Notes: generated from the sequence alone by a model not told the origin. A stretch of DNA of 64,000 nucleotides from Notospermus geniculatus (GCA_002633025.1 NMRB01000854.1:71655-135654), one strand, 5' to 3'. Shown: positions 46,277 through 58,993, counted from the stretch's first letter. Program-made: numbers and translations.

Positions 46277-49200
46277 TTATCCAGCCTCCCAAGACATCGA
46301 CGCAGCCTCAAAATACATCGCCTCTCCATTCCGCACTATTTTCTCCATCAGCCCACAGGTGGCGTTCGATCGGTACGATTTCTCCATATACGGCAAGAAG
46401 AAGCTGAGGTTGCCGTCTGCGGGTAGGAGCCGAAGGAATTCTTTCACTGGCAGTGTTTCAGCCATCTCCGTGAGGAGATCTGAAACAAACAAATGAGGCA
46501 TCACACTCTGGTATAATGTCGAGTCTATTGAGTGTAATCCCAAAATTTCACACCCCACGAGATTTTTGTGCCCCCACAATAAATGTGACCCACTCCAGCA
46601 AAAGCAGGCACTTGTTGCAGGTGATCATCATTGTCATGTCATCAGTTTACTCAACTATTATCACTGCTGTCAGCTACTGTTGTCAACCTACAGAGACGTA
46701 CATTTCAGCTATTGTGTTGTAAGGCCATTAACCCTTTCCTTCGTTGCAACATGTGCCTACTTTTGCTAGACCTGGACCCATGTTCCCGAAGACGTCGTTA
46801 GGTTAACGATGTCGTTACGCTATGCATTTTCCCAGTTTTAACGACATCGTTAACCTAACGATGGCTTCGGGAACATGGGTCCTGGTCACTTATGATGAAC
46901 TGCAGAATTGGAGCTTAAACCGTACGATTGACTCACTTTGATACACCTCTTTGTAAATTTCCTTCTGATCTGTTGTTTGTCTGAGTAACGTTGTCACCTT
47001 GTCCGCAACATGCGCCCACTGAAAGAAAGGATACAATTTGTAAGGGTCTCACTACCAATTCAGACCTGGCACTTTGCCCATGTTGAAGTTGGGGAATCAA
47101 ACTTTACTGGCATTCATCTCAGCAGAATTCATAAGGNCATATAAGGCATATCGTGTGTCGTTTTTCTGCAATTCCCCTCACAAAAGTACTGCATTCACGG
47201 ATGAATTTCATGTAGAATGACGCGGCTGTATGGTATCGCGATCCTCCACGGTGTTCATACCTTGTGACTGTCTTTGCCAAGCATCTGTTTTGAGAACTGT
47301 GGTAAAATCTGTGGAAATGTCTGTAGAATTTTGTCAACGGCGCTCAATGGGTCCGTCTGAGCCATACACAGGATCTGTAACGACTCTCTCCCCTTGACCT
47401 TGACAGACTCCTCAAGGTCATATAACACTCCGTGATGAAGAGAACTGGTGGCGAGGTTGGAGCACAGAAGAGCCTGAAAGGAACATTAGATTTTGATTTT
47501 GGTGGCATAGTGGTTGAGCGCAGATGCGAGACTGAGAGGTCACATGCTCAATTCTCGGCCAAGTCGCAACTTTGCATTTGAAGGGAAATTGAGTCAGATT
47601 ATGTACCTGCAACTTTAAGAGATCCTCGTTACAGCAGCAACAAGTGCAAACATCCAGCATTCCAGTCGCTCCCACTGAAGGCTGAGGTGACGACGGTTTC
47701 ACAGATTTACGGACGTACAGGCACGGTCGTGTGACACTCTCCAGTCCAGTGAAGGGAGGCAAATTGTTCAACCAGGGATGGCGCTTGGCGAAATGACCAT
47801 TTCCTTTTGGCTGGAAAGAGAGAGTCCACAATGAGTTAAACAGCAGAAATCAGGGACATTACACTGGCCACTCTTTACTGTATATCAAGGTCACACACGA
47901 TTTCAAGGTCAAATGAGAATCCAAGGTCAAATTGGAGTCCAAGGTCAGCAATTTGGCAAAGTATCAGAATTGAATTGAATTGAAAAGTTTGGGAAATTTT
48001 CTGGCCTTACAATGTGAGAGTGGGACTTTTCCGGTGTGCGCATGGCGGGTGCCTCCCAGGACTTTAAGTTGGTCAGGTAAATCTTGCTCAGCATACTCTG
48101 AAAAAAGTTCCAGTCAAAATTATGCCAATTTTATGAAGCGAACACCAGAAACTGAAGAATGAAGGGATGACTGAGAATGTTTTAGCAAGGTAACTGAAGT
48201 TGTGCTGCTAAATGTACAAGTTTTTAATAAAGCAGTTGAATGGGGCCACTTGCGGTAATCAAGGGCCACCAGCAGTAGCCTGAAATAATGCAGCATCACT
48301 TACTGCAGCTTCTCCAAACCAGAATTTTCGTTTTTCATCAGCCAGGACGGCCTCAAGGTACTCCCTAACATGGCCACTACTCCCCGTCACGTCCCCCGGC
48401 CCCTGCAACAACTCCAGGGTGTTATTCAAACCAATAACATTCTGATCGAGCAGTAAGACTAAAATCTCCGTGAAGGTCGGCCTGTGTAAGGTTCGGAGGA
48501 GTTGGGCCAGGTCTGTCCAGCTTGATAAATTCTGGTGGAGAAGTTGATGATGTTTGGTGCACACGGTCAGGATACCATTCTGAAATCGTAAAACAAAAGA
48601 GTGATAGAACCTCCCTTTAAAAGAACATAAAATTGTTTGGGTTCAGAGATTGGATTACTCACAGGGTGCTAAGGGGCGCCTCGTTTAACATGGGTCATTG
48701 AACCGTCTTTTTTTTTGAAGACGGGGATTTGGCCGAGTGGTTAAGGCGCGCTGCCTCTGAGTGCTGGCAATTGGTGTCTCATGCGAGGGTCCGTGGGTTC
48801 GAGTCTGGTAGGAAGCTATGTCTTTCACCTTAGAAACCTGATATTATTTCACAACATTTAAAGGTCAGGAAAGTATTGGGTCTGATAAATGCTGTCCTCC
48901 CTAGGTGTCCCAACATTTCAGGTGAAAACTATACCCAATTCACCCCTGAAATCAGCCAGAAAAACTTCTCTTTAGCATATGGTTAAAAAGCACAGGTAGG
49001 GCCAACTTGATGGTCTTAAAACTGTGACATCTAAATGATCTGACTTCGAGTCTCTCAAACGAAGTGCCATTAAAGCATTTCTTGTCATCTCCTCACCTTT
49101 GACATTGCTGTCAATATCATCTTTGCGTCATGTGGCTCCCCAATCCTCAACTTGAGTATAGCCCGGACGATTTTATTCAAATGAGATGAAGACGTTTTGA

Positions 49201-52200
49201 CCTTTTTTGCCATCAGGTCTCCAAGCAGCTTCTCAGCATGAGCTGTCAAAAGGAAAATAAGGAAATTGTACGGCATCGGGCAACAGGACCACTTAATCGA
49301 GGGATCACTTTAATCACCATGCCAGTTAATTGAGGAGTGACTGTAATTAATATTATTGTACGGCATCGAGCAAGAGGACCAGTTAATCGAGGGATCACTT
49401 TAATCACCAACCCAGTTAATTGAAGAGCGACTGTAATTAGCATTATCTTACCGTCAGAATAGTTCTTCAGTCTTGACACAGCGATCACTGCTGACAATTT
49501 CTCTGGTCTCTTCGACGCGATCACGGCGAGGACGAAATCCCCAAGGTTCTCCTCCATGTCAATTTCCTCGCCGTCCTCGAATAAGGCGTGTATGAGATAC
49601 GCCACAAGACCGTCTCCGTAATCCATATGTGTGAGGTTTTCAGTCTGTAAAAAAATTAGAATAAAATCTCAGTAGAGGTACTATTGAACAGGGTCGTCAG
49701 ATTGGTGTAGTGGAAACTTCGGCACCTGTCACTTTCGAGTTTCCGGGTTCAATCCCCAGTTGGAGCCATTCTTCACGAGATACACAGGGAAAATGACGTA
49801 CATCTGGCGGACGTATGGCATATATACGGCATACGTCTGCCAGTCCTGGTTGCGTATATATACCGTATATAAAAGTAGTAGATTCAATTAGTATGTACGT
49901 CGTCGTATGTATGCGGGATATATGGCGTATGCCGTATGGAAAAAAACGCCGAAAGAAAACACCGGTAGAAAGATGACATTGCTTACTTACACTAAGTCCT
50001 TCTGGTCCGAAAAACATGACATGTTGTCTCTTGACAACTTCCTTAACGGACATTTCGGCCATTTTGTAATACGGGATGGTCAGCATGCTATCCTCACAGC
50101 CGGGCCTGGAATGGAAGAATGTCATGTGATATTTCAGGGATCGAAAATGGATAATGCATCGTGGGGAAAATCGGAAATGGGTGGGACCTGGTTGAGCATA
50201 AATTGGGAGGGAAACAGAGAGTAAGTTCTGTGACGTTTTAACACACATTATTCTCGACAATTTGTTGTTGATGATGGAGGAATTTTGCACTGATATGTCT
50301 TACATTGTGTAATAATCGCCAAGCATCGTGCAGCACGTTTTGAACATCAGATCGAGGCCCTCTTCGTCGACGCCGTGGAGAATGGCGTGTTGGATCAGGA
50401 GCTGTGATTCTTGGAGGAGATGGACGTGATCGGCGGGACTCATGTGACGGAGACTCGTCGTCAACTCGTGCTGGAAAGAGAGATGGACATGAGCCGTTCT
50501 GAATGAATTATGAGATTCAAGTGGCAGAAATCATACGGTTGGTGCCTATGAGATAGGGCAACATGACATTTTTGCAACCCAAGGTGTGTCGTGTTCAGGC
50601 TTAGATCTAGAGGGGGGCACTTGGGCATGCGCCTCCCCTTTTGGCCAACAAATCTGTAAAATCGACTGAAATTCTGGAATTTGGCACAGATTTCAATGTT
50701 CCTAGCACAGGGTGCCCCCTCTTTTCCCAAATCCTGGATCTGCCCCTGGTGTTGACTACAGCGCCGACTCTAACCAAGCGTCGTGAGGGCATTGGACGTC
50801 ATAATCTTACGTCATTCACGCTACTGGCATCAACGCCTGGATGGAGACATGCAGTGATGAAGTGACACGGCTGACATCATCATGTTTGGGAAAGAAATGA
50901 AATGTTACGTACCACTTCCGTGCATAGAGCCACGACGGTTGAATTCTTCAGGGCGTACATGCTCCAGCTGTAGTCTTCATCACTGCAGGAAAGAAAGTGA
51001 CAAGTGTGGAAATGTACAGCAGGAGGAAACCAGAATGTCGGGAGAAATACAGCGCTGTCAAAGGAAGTCGCACTCTCTATCACATGAACAATGGTTCCGA
51101 CTGGAGATCTAGACCTCCACTCACCAGCAAAACAGACCCCCAACAAAATGTGTGCCCAGTACAACAGAACAATTTGAATAGTCACACACTTGTCCCTTCC
51201 ACTTGATATTTTTGTCATACTGACCTATCCTCCTCATGTTGTACCTTGTTGAGCAACACTACGTGACTGTTCGTCAGACAGATGCTCTCGATCCCAATAA
51301 ACGGCTGGGTGCCGAACAGGCAGACTTCAAGGTCAGGGGGCGGGCACATCTGAAGAACAAAGATGGAATTGTAATGTATGGAAATAGAATGTAAGATTTG
51401 GGATGGAAATAGAATGTAAGATTTGGGCTGGAAATAGAATGTAAGATTTGGGAAGGGAACACGATCTTTTTCGAAGCCTTACCATTTCCTTGTTATCAAA
51501 CTTTTTCAGTTTATGCAACGCAGGGACGAAGTGTCTGCTGGTGTAAGTCAGGAGACCTTTCTCTGTGACGGTATGGACGAGGGTCTCGGTGAGACCAACC
51601 TGGGGGAAAAGGAAAATTTTGAGAAGGGAAGTTTGTATTTCATAGGCCAGCTATGCTATGTTGAGGCCGCGTATCCATAGACTGTTCCCTTGTGCCATGT
51701 TCCCTTGTTCCCTGTTCGCTTGTGACCTTGTGATGCATCACAGAGAGAATGAACCATTGATTTGCTTACTGGCCGTCCCGATAGGGCACAAGGCCGTCTC
51801 ATTGTCCTAATGGCTTTGGGTCACTGAACAAGGGAACATGCCACAAAGGAAAAGTCTATGGATACTCAGCCTTATGGACAGAGTAGCTCGATTGAAACAA
51901 TTTTGGGTGGTGACAGACAGGCATCATAATGCCTGACAATAATACCTGGCCTGCAGCCCGCTGGGGTTTAGGAGTAAAATGTGAATAGCTACAGTACAGG
52001 TCACAATTGACATCCCTAAATTCACGTAAGTTACGCGTAAGTCACTCGTAACTTACGCAACAACTCGCGAGCTATGTTACGCGTAACTTACGAGGTGAGT
52101 TACGCGAATTTCGCTAGCCACGCAGTGATTTACGAGGCGAGTTACGCGATTTTGGCGAGCCGTGAGTTACGTGTAAGTTACGCGTAACTTACGAGTAACT

Positions 52201-55200
52201 TAAGTGAAGCCGTAGGGATGTCAATTGTGACCTGTACTGTAATCAGACTGCAAACAGTTTTGTGAAGCCGACTCACCTCACTGGTAGGTTCAGCGTAAGG
52301 ATACAAACTGATGAGCTCCACCTCATCGAGTAAATTGTATAAATAACCCCGTCTCTCATTGCTGATGAAACAACACAAGCTGACCAACCGGTTGTAGTCA
52401 ACAGACTTCAGGGGGTTCAGGGACTTCAGGCCGATACGACCCGACCTCGGCTCCACCGACTCTGAAAAGTAGAGGAGCATTTTTTATTTCTAATGAATCG
52501 AGAAGTCCAGTGCGCAGATCCATGGGGGGTGCCCTGGGCGCTCGCCTCCCCTTTCAGCCAACAAATCAGTGAAATCGACCGTGAAATTCTGAAATTGGTA
52601 GCAAACCATTGAAATTCACCACAGATTTCAAGGTTTCTATTCCAGGGCGCCCCCTTTTTCCAAAATCCTGGATCCCCCCGAAATCTAACTTTTGTGTACC
52701 GCCCACATCCAACCTCGTCCCCTTACCTGGTGTATATACTGGCAATAACTGAATCGTATGCAGCATGTTTTCCATCAGCGTCGGAAATCTCCGGAACAGA
52801 AGATGGGTGATGGTGGGGTCAAAATTGATGCTTAAATCGTCATCTGCAAAAACAATACAACTTTCATTGCCAGCAACAGCTTCTGAAAATCAAACAAGGT
52901 TTATTTCTGCCGGTTGTCATTGCCTCGACGGGAACAGGAAATAGGTTTTTCATCATCGACCAATCAACACCGGTTCTCAAGTCACATGACAATTAAAGTT
53001 AAATGCAGGATAGGAAAATCGCCACTCATCGCCAGGGCCCAAACTTTGCCTATTGAGGTTTTCATATGACGTCACAAGCCGCCATGCTGGGGGGCACATG
53101 CTGCAGAGGCACAGCGAAATGAGCCGTGCATGCCCCAATGATGTTACGTCAAACAATGGCGTGGCGCACTTCACACAAGTCACATCACGGCCGGCTCACA
53201 CCTCTGCGCCCTGTGTACTCCAGAATGGCCACCAGGATGACGTCATTGCAAAGCCTCTATTGTGGCATCACTTGTGCAAGGCTCAAATTGAACTTTTAAT
53301 AGAAACATCAGCAATGATTTACCTTTGATGTTAATCCTGACCTGCTGGCCGGGAATATTCAACCGAGGACCGCAGATTTCCACCGGATGCTGCTGATGTG
53401 ACGCAGCATCTGCTTCCACTGCCTTCTGTAGCGTGGGAAGATGGATTGTCTTGGGAAGAAAATGACCTGGAACATTGACCGTGCGTTTTATGCTTGAAAG
53501 TCGGAGTGTGTCTGGAACGAACACAGGGAGATAGAAGGTAGGGATTAGGAAGAGCTCAAGAAGGGTACGGAATAAACAAACGATGGCTTAGCTAGCATAC
53601 GGACATGGGGCAAACACCTTCAGACCTCACCGAAAAACATGTTTTTCATTCACATTTTGGGAGAAAATGGCAAAAAACTCATGGGCTTGAAGAGAATTAC
53701 CGGTAACACAGGGTAGGTGGGGGTGGAGGAGGGGGGGGGGGTCAAGCATTTCGACTGGAGTTTAGCAACTCTGGATCTTGGTGTAGGTGAAGCAATGGAA
53801 GGTTATACACAGGTAATGGACAAAGGCCTGGAAGAAAATACAGAATGATGGTAGGTTGGATGAAGGAGAGTGTGAGGTAGGCCTAGGTACAGGTGTGCAA
53901 GATTGGGAGGAGTACTCAAAGAAGTTAGCTAGAGCCTCAAAGGAAGCTCTCAGTACATTTCTGCTCCTATTTTTTCTCTAATTAAAAAAAATTCTGGTAG
54001 AGACCCTGAGGCTCCCCCATCATGACCAGGGTCCCCTTTTTTGCTTACCACGATCTGTCTCCTTTGCCTCATCATCGACAAACGTCCATTCAATCGCGGC
54101 AGGATCCACGATAACATAGCCACTGGAATCACTCGAGTCAGTTCGGCAGACCGCTGGAACTCTTTGAAACCCCTCCCAGACGCTGTCACATGACTCCTCT
54201 GGTCCGTGATAACGCATTTCGTACTGGCTCACCGCGTCGCTGTGCGGCCGCGGAAGCTTCTCATTCAAATTCAACCTCACGACTTGTACCGAATCGTTCG
54301 AACACACCGCCAGAACGTTCTCATTCAAACAACATTTCATCGTCTTAAACGTGAAGTCAACTTCCATAATCCTGATGAAATCCTTATAAGGTTCGTTATT
54401 GAATATTTTCACAACGTATTTAAAAATCGTCACCGATTTTTGCCACGATATTGCAATATTCCCCGTCTTCTCGCAACAAGCGATACAATTTGGCCCGTGT
54501 TTGGTCAGAATTTCAATCACCTCAATTGAGTTGACGCGGTCGGAATGCCCCGTCAGGTCGGTGACTCTCCCCGCCACCCGTGCCTTCAGGGGCTGGTTGT
54601 CTCCACCGATATCCCAGTTTATGTAGACATGGGAGAAAGTGTCTCGCTGCGAACCGCGGATTTTTTCTTCCAGAGTGGCGATGTACTGACCTGAAAGAAT
54701 GAAACAAATATACCATTTTCAAATTGTTGCCAAACAACAAAGATCTGCGCACTTCTGCTGAAATCTCAACCACAACCTCTGTCTGAAACTGAATGACGTA
54801 ACGCAGAGAACCCCACGGCAGTGACATCGAAGACACTGCGTCAGACTCGACCATTACAGAATCATGGATGGCTTCACGTCAGCCGGTTTCAGATCGAGGT
54901 TCTGGTTGAGATTTCGGCTGAAGTGCGGAGATCTGCGAATTCGAGAATCGTCTATAGCTTAGAGCACTTCTGCAAGACAAAAGAGTAAATGGACATCTCA
55001 AGTGGTCTACTGTACAAACGTACCCTGTTTGTTGTATATGATTGATTTCACCGGGGTAATTGTAGGAAACGTGTGCAGCACAGGACAACCGGGATCATTC
55101 ATGCATCGCACTTCTATCTGACAGTTTCCATTCGCCAGATGAGTTGCCAGGAAAACCTGAAATCAAAACACTAGGGCTCAGGAGTGAACTGAAAGATGAC

Positions 55201-55714
55201 CTGCAAGGATTGGGCTGTCAAAATCTTGAGAAAACATTTCGGTTTAATCCCGCAATTTTTTTTAGTTAAAATTTTTCTTTCTTAAAAAAATTTGCCAAAA
55301 AATGTATTTGACACATCAGGTTCCAGACGTGATATAACGTCCTACGCACTGTGAAGCGCCATTTCCTTGAAAGGCGGACTATTACGCCTTACGCAAGCTG
55401 AGATCCTCGGGTGTTTCCGGGGGTTCCCCTGATTTCGTAATGACGTAATAGTACGCCGTACCCAGTTAAGGGGTTTAAGTCAATACCTGATCATCCGTTG
55501 CACAAAGAACTAAAGGCTCGTGTTCCGACGTGAAAACATTCTGTGACTGGAAGTGATGGCAGCACTGGTCACCAGTCATGATTCTGGGACTGAGGCTTGG
55601 CGTCCCTGATGTGCTGGGCGTGCCGGACCTCTCCAACTCGTCCACGGCGATGGGACTATCAACGAATCTGTGGGAACTAAGATCCATTCTTACTCTAGTA
55701 CCGGTATATGCTGT
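46277..55714 (-). CDS. HPS3: HPS3, BLOC-2 complex subunit 1
   Basis: Nineteen coding exons, high to low: 55714-55487 (ATG at 55687), 55156-55024, 54690-54049, 53511-53323, 52843-52727, 52461-52277, 51599-51483, 51349-51225, 50982-50913, 50470-50304, 50105-49991, 49644-49452, 49242-49097, 48579-48304, 48097-48011, 47810-47607, 47473-47261, 47018-46937, 46479-46277. All use GT-AG and every phase agrees, giving 1154 residues (vertebrate HPS3 is about 1000). Recognisable regions are HHFQSQNVF near the start, the N-terminal propeller (LATHLANGNCQIEVRC), the middle LFRRFP and LLPVYTP, CLFGTQPFIGIESI, LTIPYYKMAEMSV and the C-terminal PVKEFLRLLPADGNLSFFLP. HPS3 works with HPS5 and HPS6 in BLOC-2, which directs cargo to lysosome-related organelles such as pigment granules. 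The first exon has an acceptor, so an upstream untranslated exon is expected. The C-terminus extends about 30 residues past the conserved end. Confidence 0.95.
46774..46882. mobile_element. Near-perfect hairpin MITE in last HPS3 intron
   Basis: GGACCCATGTTCCCGAAG and its complement bound a palindrome containing TCGTTAGGTTAACGATGTCG. Confidence 0.85.
47505..47580 (+). repeat. tRNA-like (SINE head) in HPS3 intron
   Basis: GGTGGCATAGTGGTTGAGCG is A-box-like. The B-box is weak (GCTCAATTCTC). Confidence 0.5.
48718..48815 (+). repeat. tRNA-like sequence, Leu/Ser type
   Basis: TTGGCCGAGTGGTTAAGGCG and GGGTTCGAGTCTGGT are strong A and B boxes with long-arm spacing. The anticodon and acceptor stems pair poorly, so a SINE or pseudo-tRNA is favoured. 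Confidence 0.55.
49267..49447. repeat. 90-bp tandem duplication in HPS3 intron
   Basis: GTACGGCATCGGGCAACAGG and GTACGGCATCGAGCAAGAGG start two similar units, each ending GACTGTAATTA. Confidence 0.85.
49690..49800 (+). repeat. tRNA-derived SINE in HPS3 intron
   Basis: ATTGGTGTAGTGGAAACTTC and GGGTTCAATCCCCAGT are the A and B boxes, followed by GGAGCCATTCTTCA, a body shared with the inverted copy at 61195-61350. Confidence 0.65.
50578..50755. repeat. Dispersed repeat, copy A, in HPS3 intron
   Basis: GCGCCTCCCCTTTTGGCCAA, GTGCCCCCTCTTTTCCCAAA and the ending TCCTGGATCTGCCCC match copy B at 52500. Confidence 0.7.
51665..51871. mobile_element. Inverted-repeat MITE in HPS3 intron
   Basis: GGCCGCGTATCCATAGACTG and, reversed, GGCTGAGTATCCATAGACTT are the ends, with inner CATGTTCCCTTGTTC pairing. 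Confidence 0.8.
51992..52239. mobile_element. TA-flanked element filled with TTACGCGTAA palindromes
   Basis: The ends CAGTACAGGTCACAATTGAC are perfect inverted repeats, flanked by TA (51990-51991, 52240-52241). The interior is a series of TTACGCGTAA, GTAAGTTACGCG and CTCGCGAGC palindromes. It suits a Tc1/mariner-type MITE and lies in an HPS3 intron. Confidence 0.85.
52500..52685. repeat. Dispersed repeat, copy B, in HPS3 intron
   Basis: Same family as 50578-50755: CTCGCCTCCCCTTTCAGCCA and CCAAAATCCTGGATCC. Confidence 0.7.
54741..54935. mobile_element. Foldback MITE in HPS3 intron
   Basis: CTTCTGCTGAAATCTCAACC near 54751 pairs with GGTTGAGATTTCGGCTGAAG near 54904. A half copy is at 45505-45595. 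Confidence 0.75.
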
Positions 55715-55815
55715 CTGAAACCAAGAAAACAACAAATACAAGGCTTGGCCTATAAATCACAGGCATGATTTGAGTTCACTGTGGGTCTGTCAACCAAATG
55801 TCGTTGATCCCGTAA

Positions 55816-56387
55816 AGGGCTCCGCACACTAGCGATTTTTCGAGCGATTTTCTGGGCGATCGGTCTTGCGACCAGGCCAGCGACTCAACATATTTACCTT
55901 TTGATCTCCTCTTTGCGGCAGATTGTTAGGCGACTGAATTACACAATTTGGTCGCGCGGTAAGTTCCCCAGACTGGTCTCTTTACATAATCGCTTCAGTG
56001 ATCGCTTCGTTGCAAACACATTCACTTGCCGACTACATGAGCGACCAAGAAAGACCTGTGCGTGTTGAGCACGTGCACATTGTCAGGTGACCGGTGGAAC
56101 GTTTCCTGATTGGCCAGTTTTAGTCGGAAATAGTGGACAGAAGGACAATGCAAGACAGCCGCAACCAAGCGACCGAAAGTTCAACATGTTGAACTTTTGG
56201 TCGCTTGGCCCAGTCCACTGCTACTGCGACCGTCTCCAGCAAAATAGTCGCCCCTTTGCGGATCGTCCTTGGAAATTGTCGCGTGCGACATAGCTCAGCG
56301 ACTTCACAGGCGATTATCGCCTGCGACGTCGTAGTCGACAGTCGCCTCGCTGGTCGCCTCAATTTAGTCGCTAGTGTGCGGAGCCCT
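55816..56387. mobile_element. PIF/Harbinger-type MITE, TAA duplication
   Basis: AGGGCTCCGCACACTAGCGA and its exact complement are flanked by TAA (55813-55815, 56388-56390). The interior is dense in GCGACT/AGTCGC words. It lies just upstream of the first HPS3 coding exon, possibly in its first intron or promoter. Confidence 0.85.
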
Positions 56388-56714
56388 TAACTAGCAGGTA
56401 GGCCTACGCCCGGTACGACTACTACTGTGGGTACAGTACTGTGCAGCAGTTTTAGCACACACCACCAGCAGACAACACACATAGCCTCATAGGGCCTACG
56501 CCTGTCCTAGGCCCACCTACGGTTAACGGTAGGCCTACATAACATACATAGGCTATACGGTATGCACATTCTTGAATCTTGGCATTTTCAACACGACAAA
56601 ATATGATTAAAAAGCCAACGGATCAAGATGACAACTGTCCAGTCATCACACACAATGCTAAATAAACGTCTTCAGGGGTATATCATTTGTTGGAATTCCT
56701 AATTACCGAGTTTA
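56388..56714. other. No gene recognised
   Basis: TAGGCCTA-type words only. Probably HPS3 upstream region. Confidence 0.35.
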
Positions 56715-57253
56715 CCGTATTTTCCTGACTATAGGGCGCATCTGACTATAAGGCGCACCCCCAATTTCACCCAAAATCTCTGATGAAATCCATACATAAG
56801 GCGCACCTCCCTATAAGGCGCAGTCCTGTCAGTGCATATTATACACATACAATGCATGGCTGCTCAGTGTGCATTGACCCAACAACAGCCAAGCTGACAA
56901 TTACAGGGTCTGATTGCCTTGTTTGAACCCATTGACATCTGCAATTCTGCTGTTGGTACTGATGGATCTGGTTGTATGATTTCTTAGCTTGTTGTGACAA
57001 ATTAGGCCTATATAACTGAAACTCCATCAGTTCACAGTTCACTGCATCATCTGTCAACCAGCACTGTGACAATGACTTTGGCTTGCATGCATCCATGCAT
57101 GCTTGAATGCTTGGGTTCGTCAGTGTCTTGGCACTTCTGATCAAATTGTCAGACTGGATCCGCAGATAAGGCGCACCACCCTATAAGGCGCACCCCCAAT
57201 TTTAGACCCTTCTTCAAGGAAAAAGGCCGCGCCTTATAGTCCGAAAAATACGG
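56715..57253. mobile_element. TA-flanked element with ACCGTATTTT ends
   Basis: CCGTATTTTCCTGACTATAG and, reversed, CCGTATTTTTCGGACTATAA are followed by several TAAGGCGCACC blocks on both sides. The motif type is widespread in animal genomes. It lies between HPS3 and ANKMY2. Confidence 0.8.
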
Positions 57254-57472
57254 TAAATTGTAATTATTTCTTTGTCTTTCTCTGTTTCATCCACTTCCTG
57301 GTTGCAAATTGGTCATTCTTTCTTGAATAGACTCACGTCTCATTTCAGTTGATGACGTCATCGCACAACCTCGCCCCAGGGCTTATGGACAGCTGGAAAC
57401 GTGGTTGGCCATCAGACACAAGGGAAAATTCAATTGAAATGCAAGCCAAGCCAACATTTTGTCATTTAGTGT

Positions 57473-57793
57473 GTTCGGAAAGCATCCCCGAGTGAGTTTC
57501 TGGCACTTCTCTCGGGATTGTGAGCATGCCCAGTGAAGGCGAATTTCAGAACAATATTTGTGCTTCCTCGGGGAAAGGTACTACTGTGCCGTTGCAATCG
57601 TGAAATATTCCACGTATAGCCAATCAGCATGCCAGCTTGGAAAGAAAACAAAATGCATGCCGGGAGTTTCCCCAAGTGAGCGACTCAGCGAGTTGCTCAC
57701 TTCAGCCAGGCTCGAGGAAGCATTCGCAACTTGTCAATACCTTTCCGAACGCTCTCGCGCCTCCCCGAGCTTCCTCGGGGAAGCTTTCCGAAC
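57473..57793. mobile_element. Inverted-repeat MITE, 321 bp
   Basis: GTTCGGAAAGCATCCCCGAG and, reversed, GTTCGGAAAGCTTCCCCGAG form the ends. Internal copies of the CTTCCTCGGGGAA word make further hairpins. Confidence 0.8.
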
Positions 57794-57916
57794 GCGACCA
57801 TTCTCTATCTCGAATGTAGCGTTTGGTAAATGCCTCGGCTCGGCGGAATTCGGTTTTCTTTATGAGCTAGTCATGAAATGAAAAGTCAACATTATGTTTA
57901 ACATCAAATAAGAACT

Positions 57917-57922
57917 TTTATT
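57917..57922 (-). terminator. Candidate ANKMY2 polyadenylation signal
   Basis: AATAAA on the minus strand, 1.4 kb past the ANKMY2 stop codon. It is a candidate only. Confidence 0.3.
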
Positions 57923-58510
57923 TTCTCAAGCCCTCGCACATAAAACAGAAGAACATTTCTCTCAAAAATTTGAGTACGGAACACATAAACATATACCAAT
58001 ACCATAGAGAGGTATGGTAGGCCTAACATAAGACACACATAACCAACAACTGTTAAACCTTTCACTGCCAGTGGCAATCCATCAAAGATTTCAATCAGAG
58101 AGACATAAGGCCAGACTTTTGTTATACCTTGATTGTATTCCAGGACTTTTCAAGGACTTTGGAAGAAATTGGGGACTTTTCCAGGCCTTTCAATGAAAAT
58201 AGATTTTCAAGTACTTTTCCAGGTTTTCCAGGACCCGTACGAACCCTGCAGGTCGGACTCATTCTTCATGTGGTCTTGAGGGTGACTCTCTTTGACAGAG
58301 CAGGTTTTCCCTGGTTTCTCCCAGCTTTGGGATCACTCATTAACAGAAAATCAATCAACGAAAAACACAACTGATGAATGGTACATTTGGCCCCGCCTCA
58401 CTGACGAGTGCACAGAATAGGCAACTCATCACTTGAACAGATATCCAACATAGAGTACAAAGAACGACACACAAAATGATAGTACAAGTTAAACCGTCTC
58501 TAAATTTCAC

Positions 58511-58693
58511 AAATTTCTGACCCCAAGCAGGGTCCTCAGGCACTTCCTAGTAGAGATCCCAGAAGATACCTTTCTGTTTTTTCAGGGTTTCTTTATTATA
58601 ACTACGAATCCATAATTAGGATCTAGCTCATTCACTTCCGGGATCTCTACTGGAAAGTGCCTGAGGAAGACCCCGGTTGGGGGTCAAAAATTT
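58511..58693. mobile_element. Foldback MITE, 183 bp
   Basis: AGGCACTTCCTAGTAGAGAT and ATCTCTACTGGAAAGTGCCT pair, with outer GACCCC/GGGGTC blocks. It lies in the ANKMY2 3' region. Confidence 0.8.
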
Positions 58694-58993
58694 GCAGACG
58701 ACTTTACTCGTACTATCATCAGTTACAACACATTCATATGGAAGATCAGTGAAGATGTGGCAGTAGAATGACAAGAAAGGTGACTGACAGCAGGAAAATT
58801 TCCAGTGCTCTTTCACGTGGGAGTTTTCTCAGGCAAGTTGGCTCTCAATGTGCGATTCAGCCGCAACTTGAAGATAGCTGGCATTATGGGGCTGAGTGCA
58901 TTGTTGGTTTACTAACGGACTTGTCTTGACACGTGACACAAACAACTGACCATAACTTTCAATGTTTTGAGATGCCCATAGAGAGCAAACTCG

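Noticed and set aside
48718-48815. Functional tRNA gene
   Set aside because: Promoter boxes are good, but the acceptor and anticodon stems do not pair well, so it is kept only as a tRNA-like repeat.
54206-54626. Two plus-strand frames of 75-107 residues
   Set aside because: They are antisense shadows of the large HPS3 exon.
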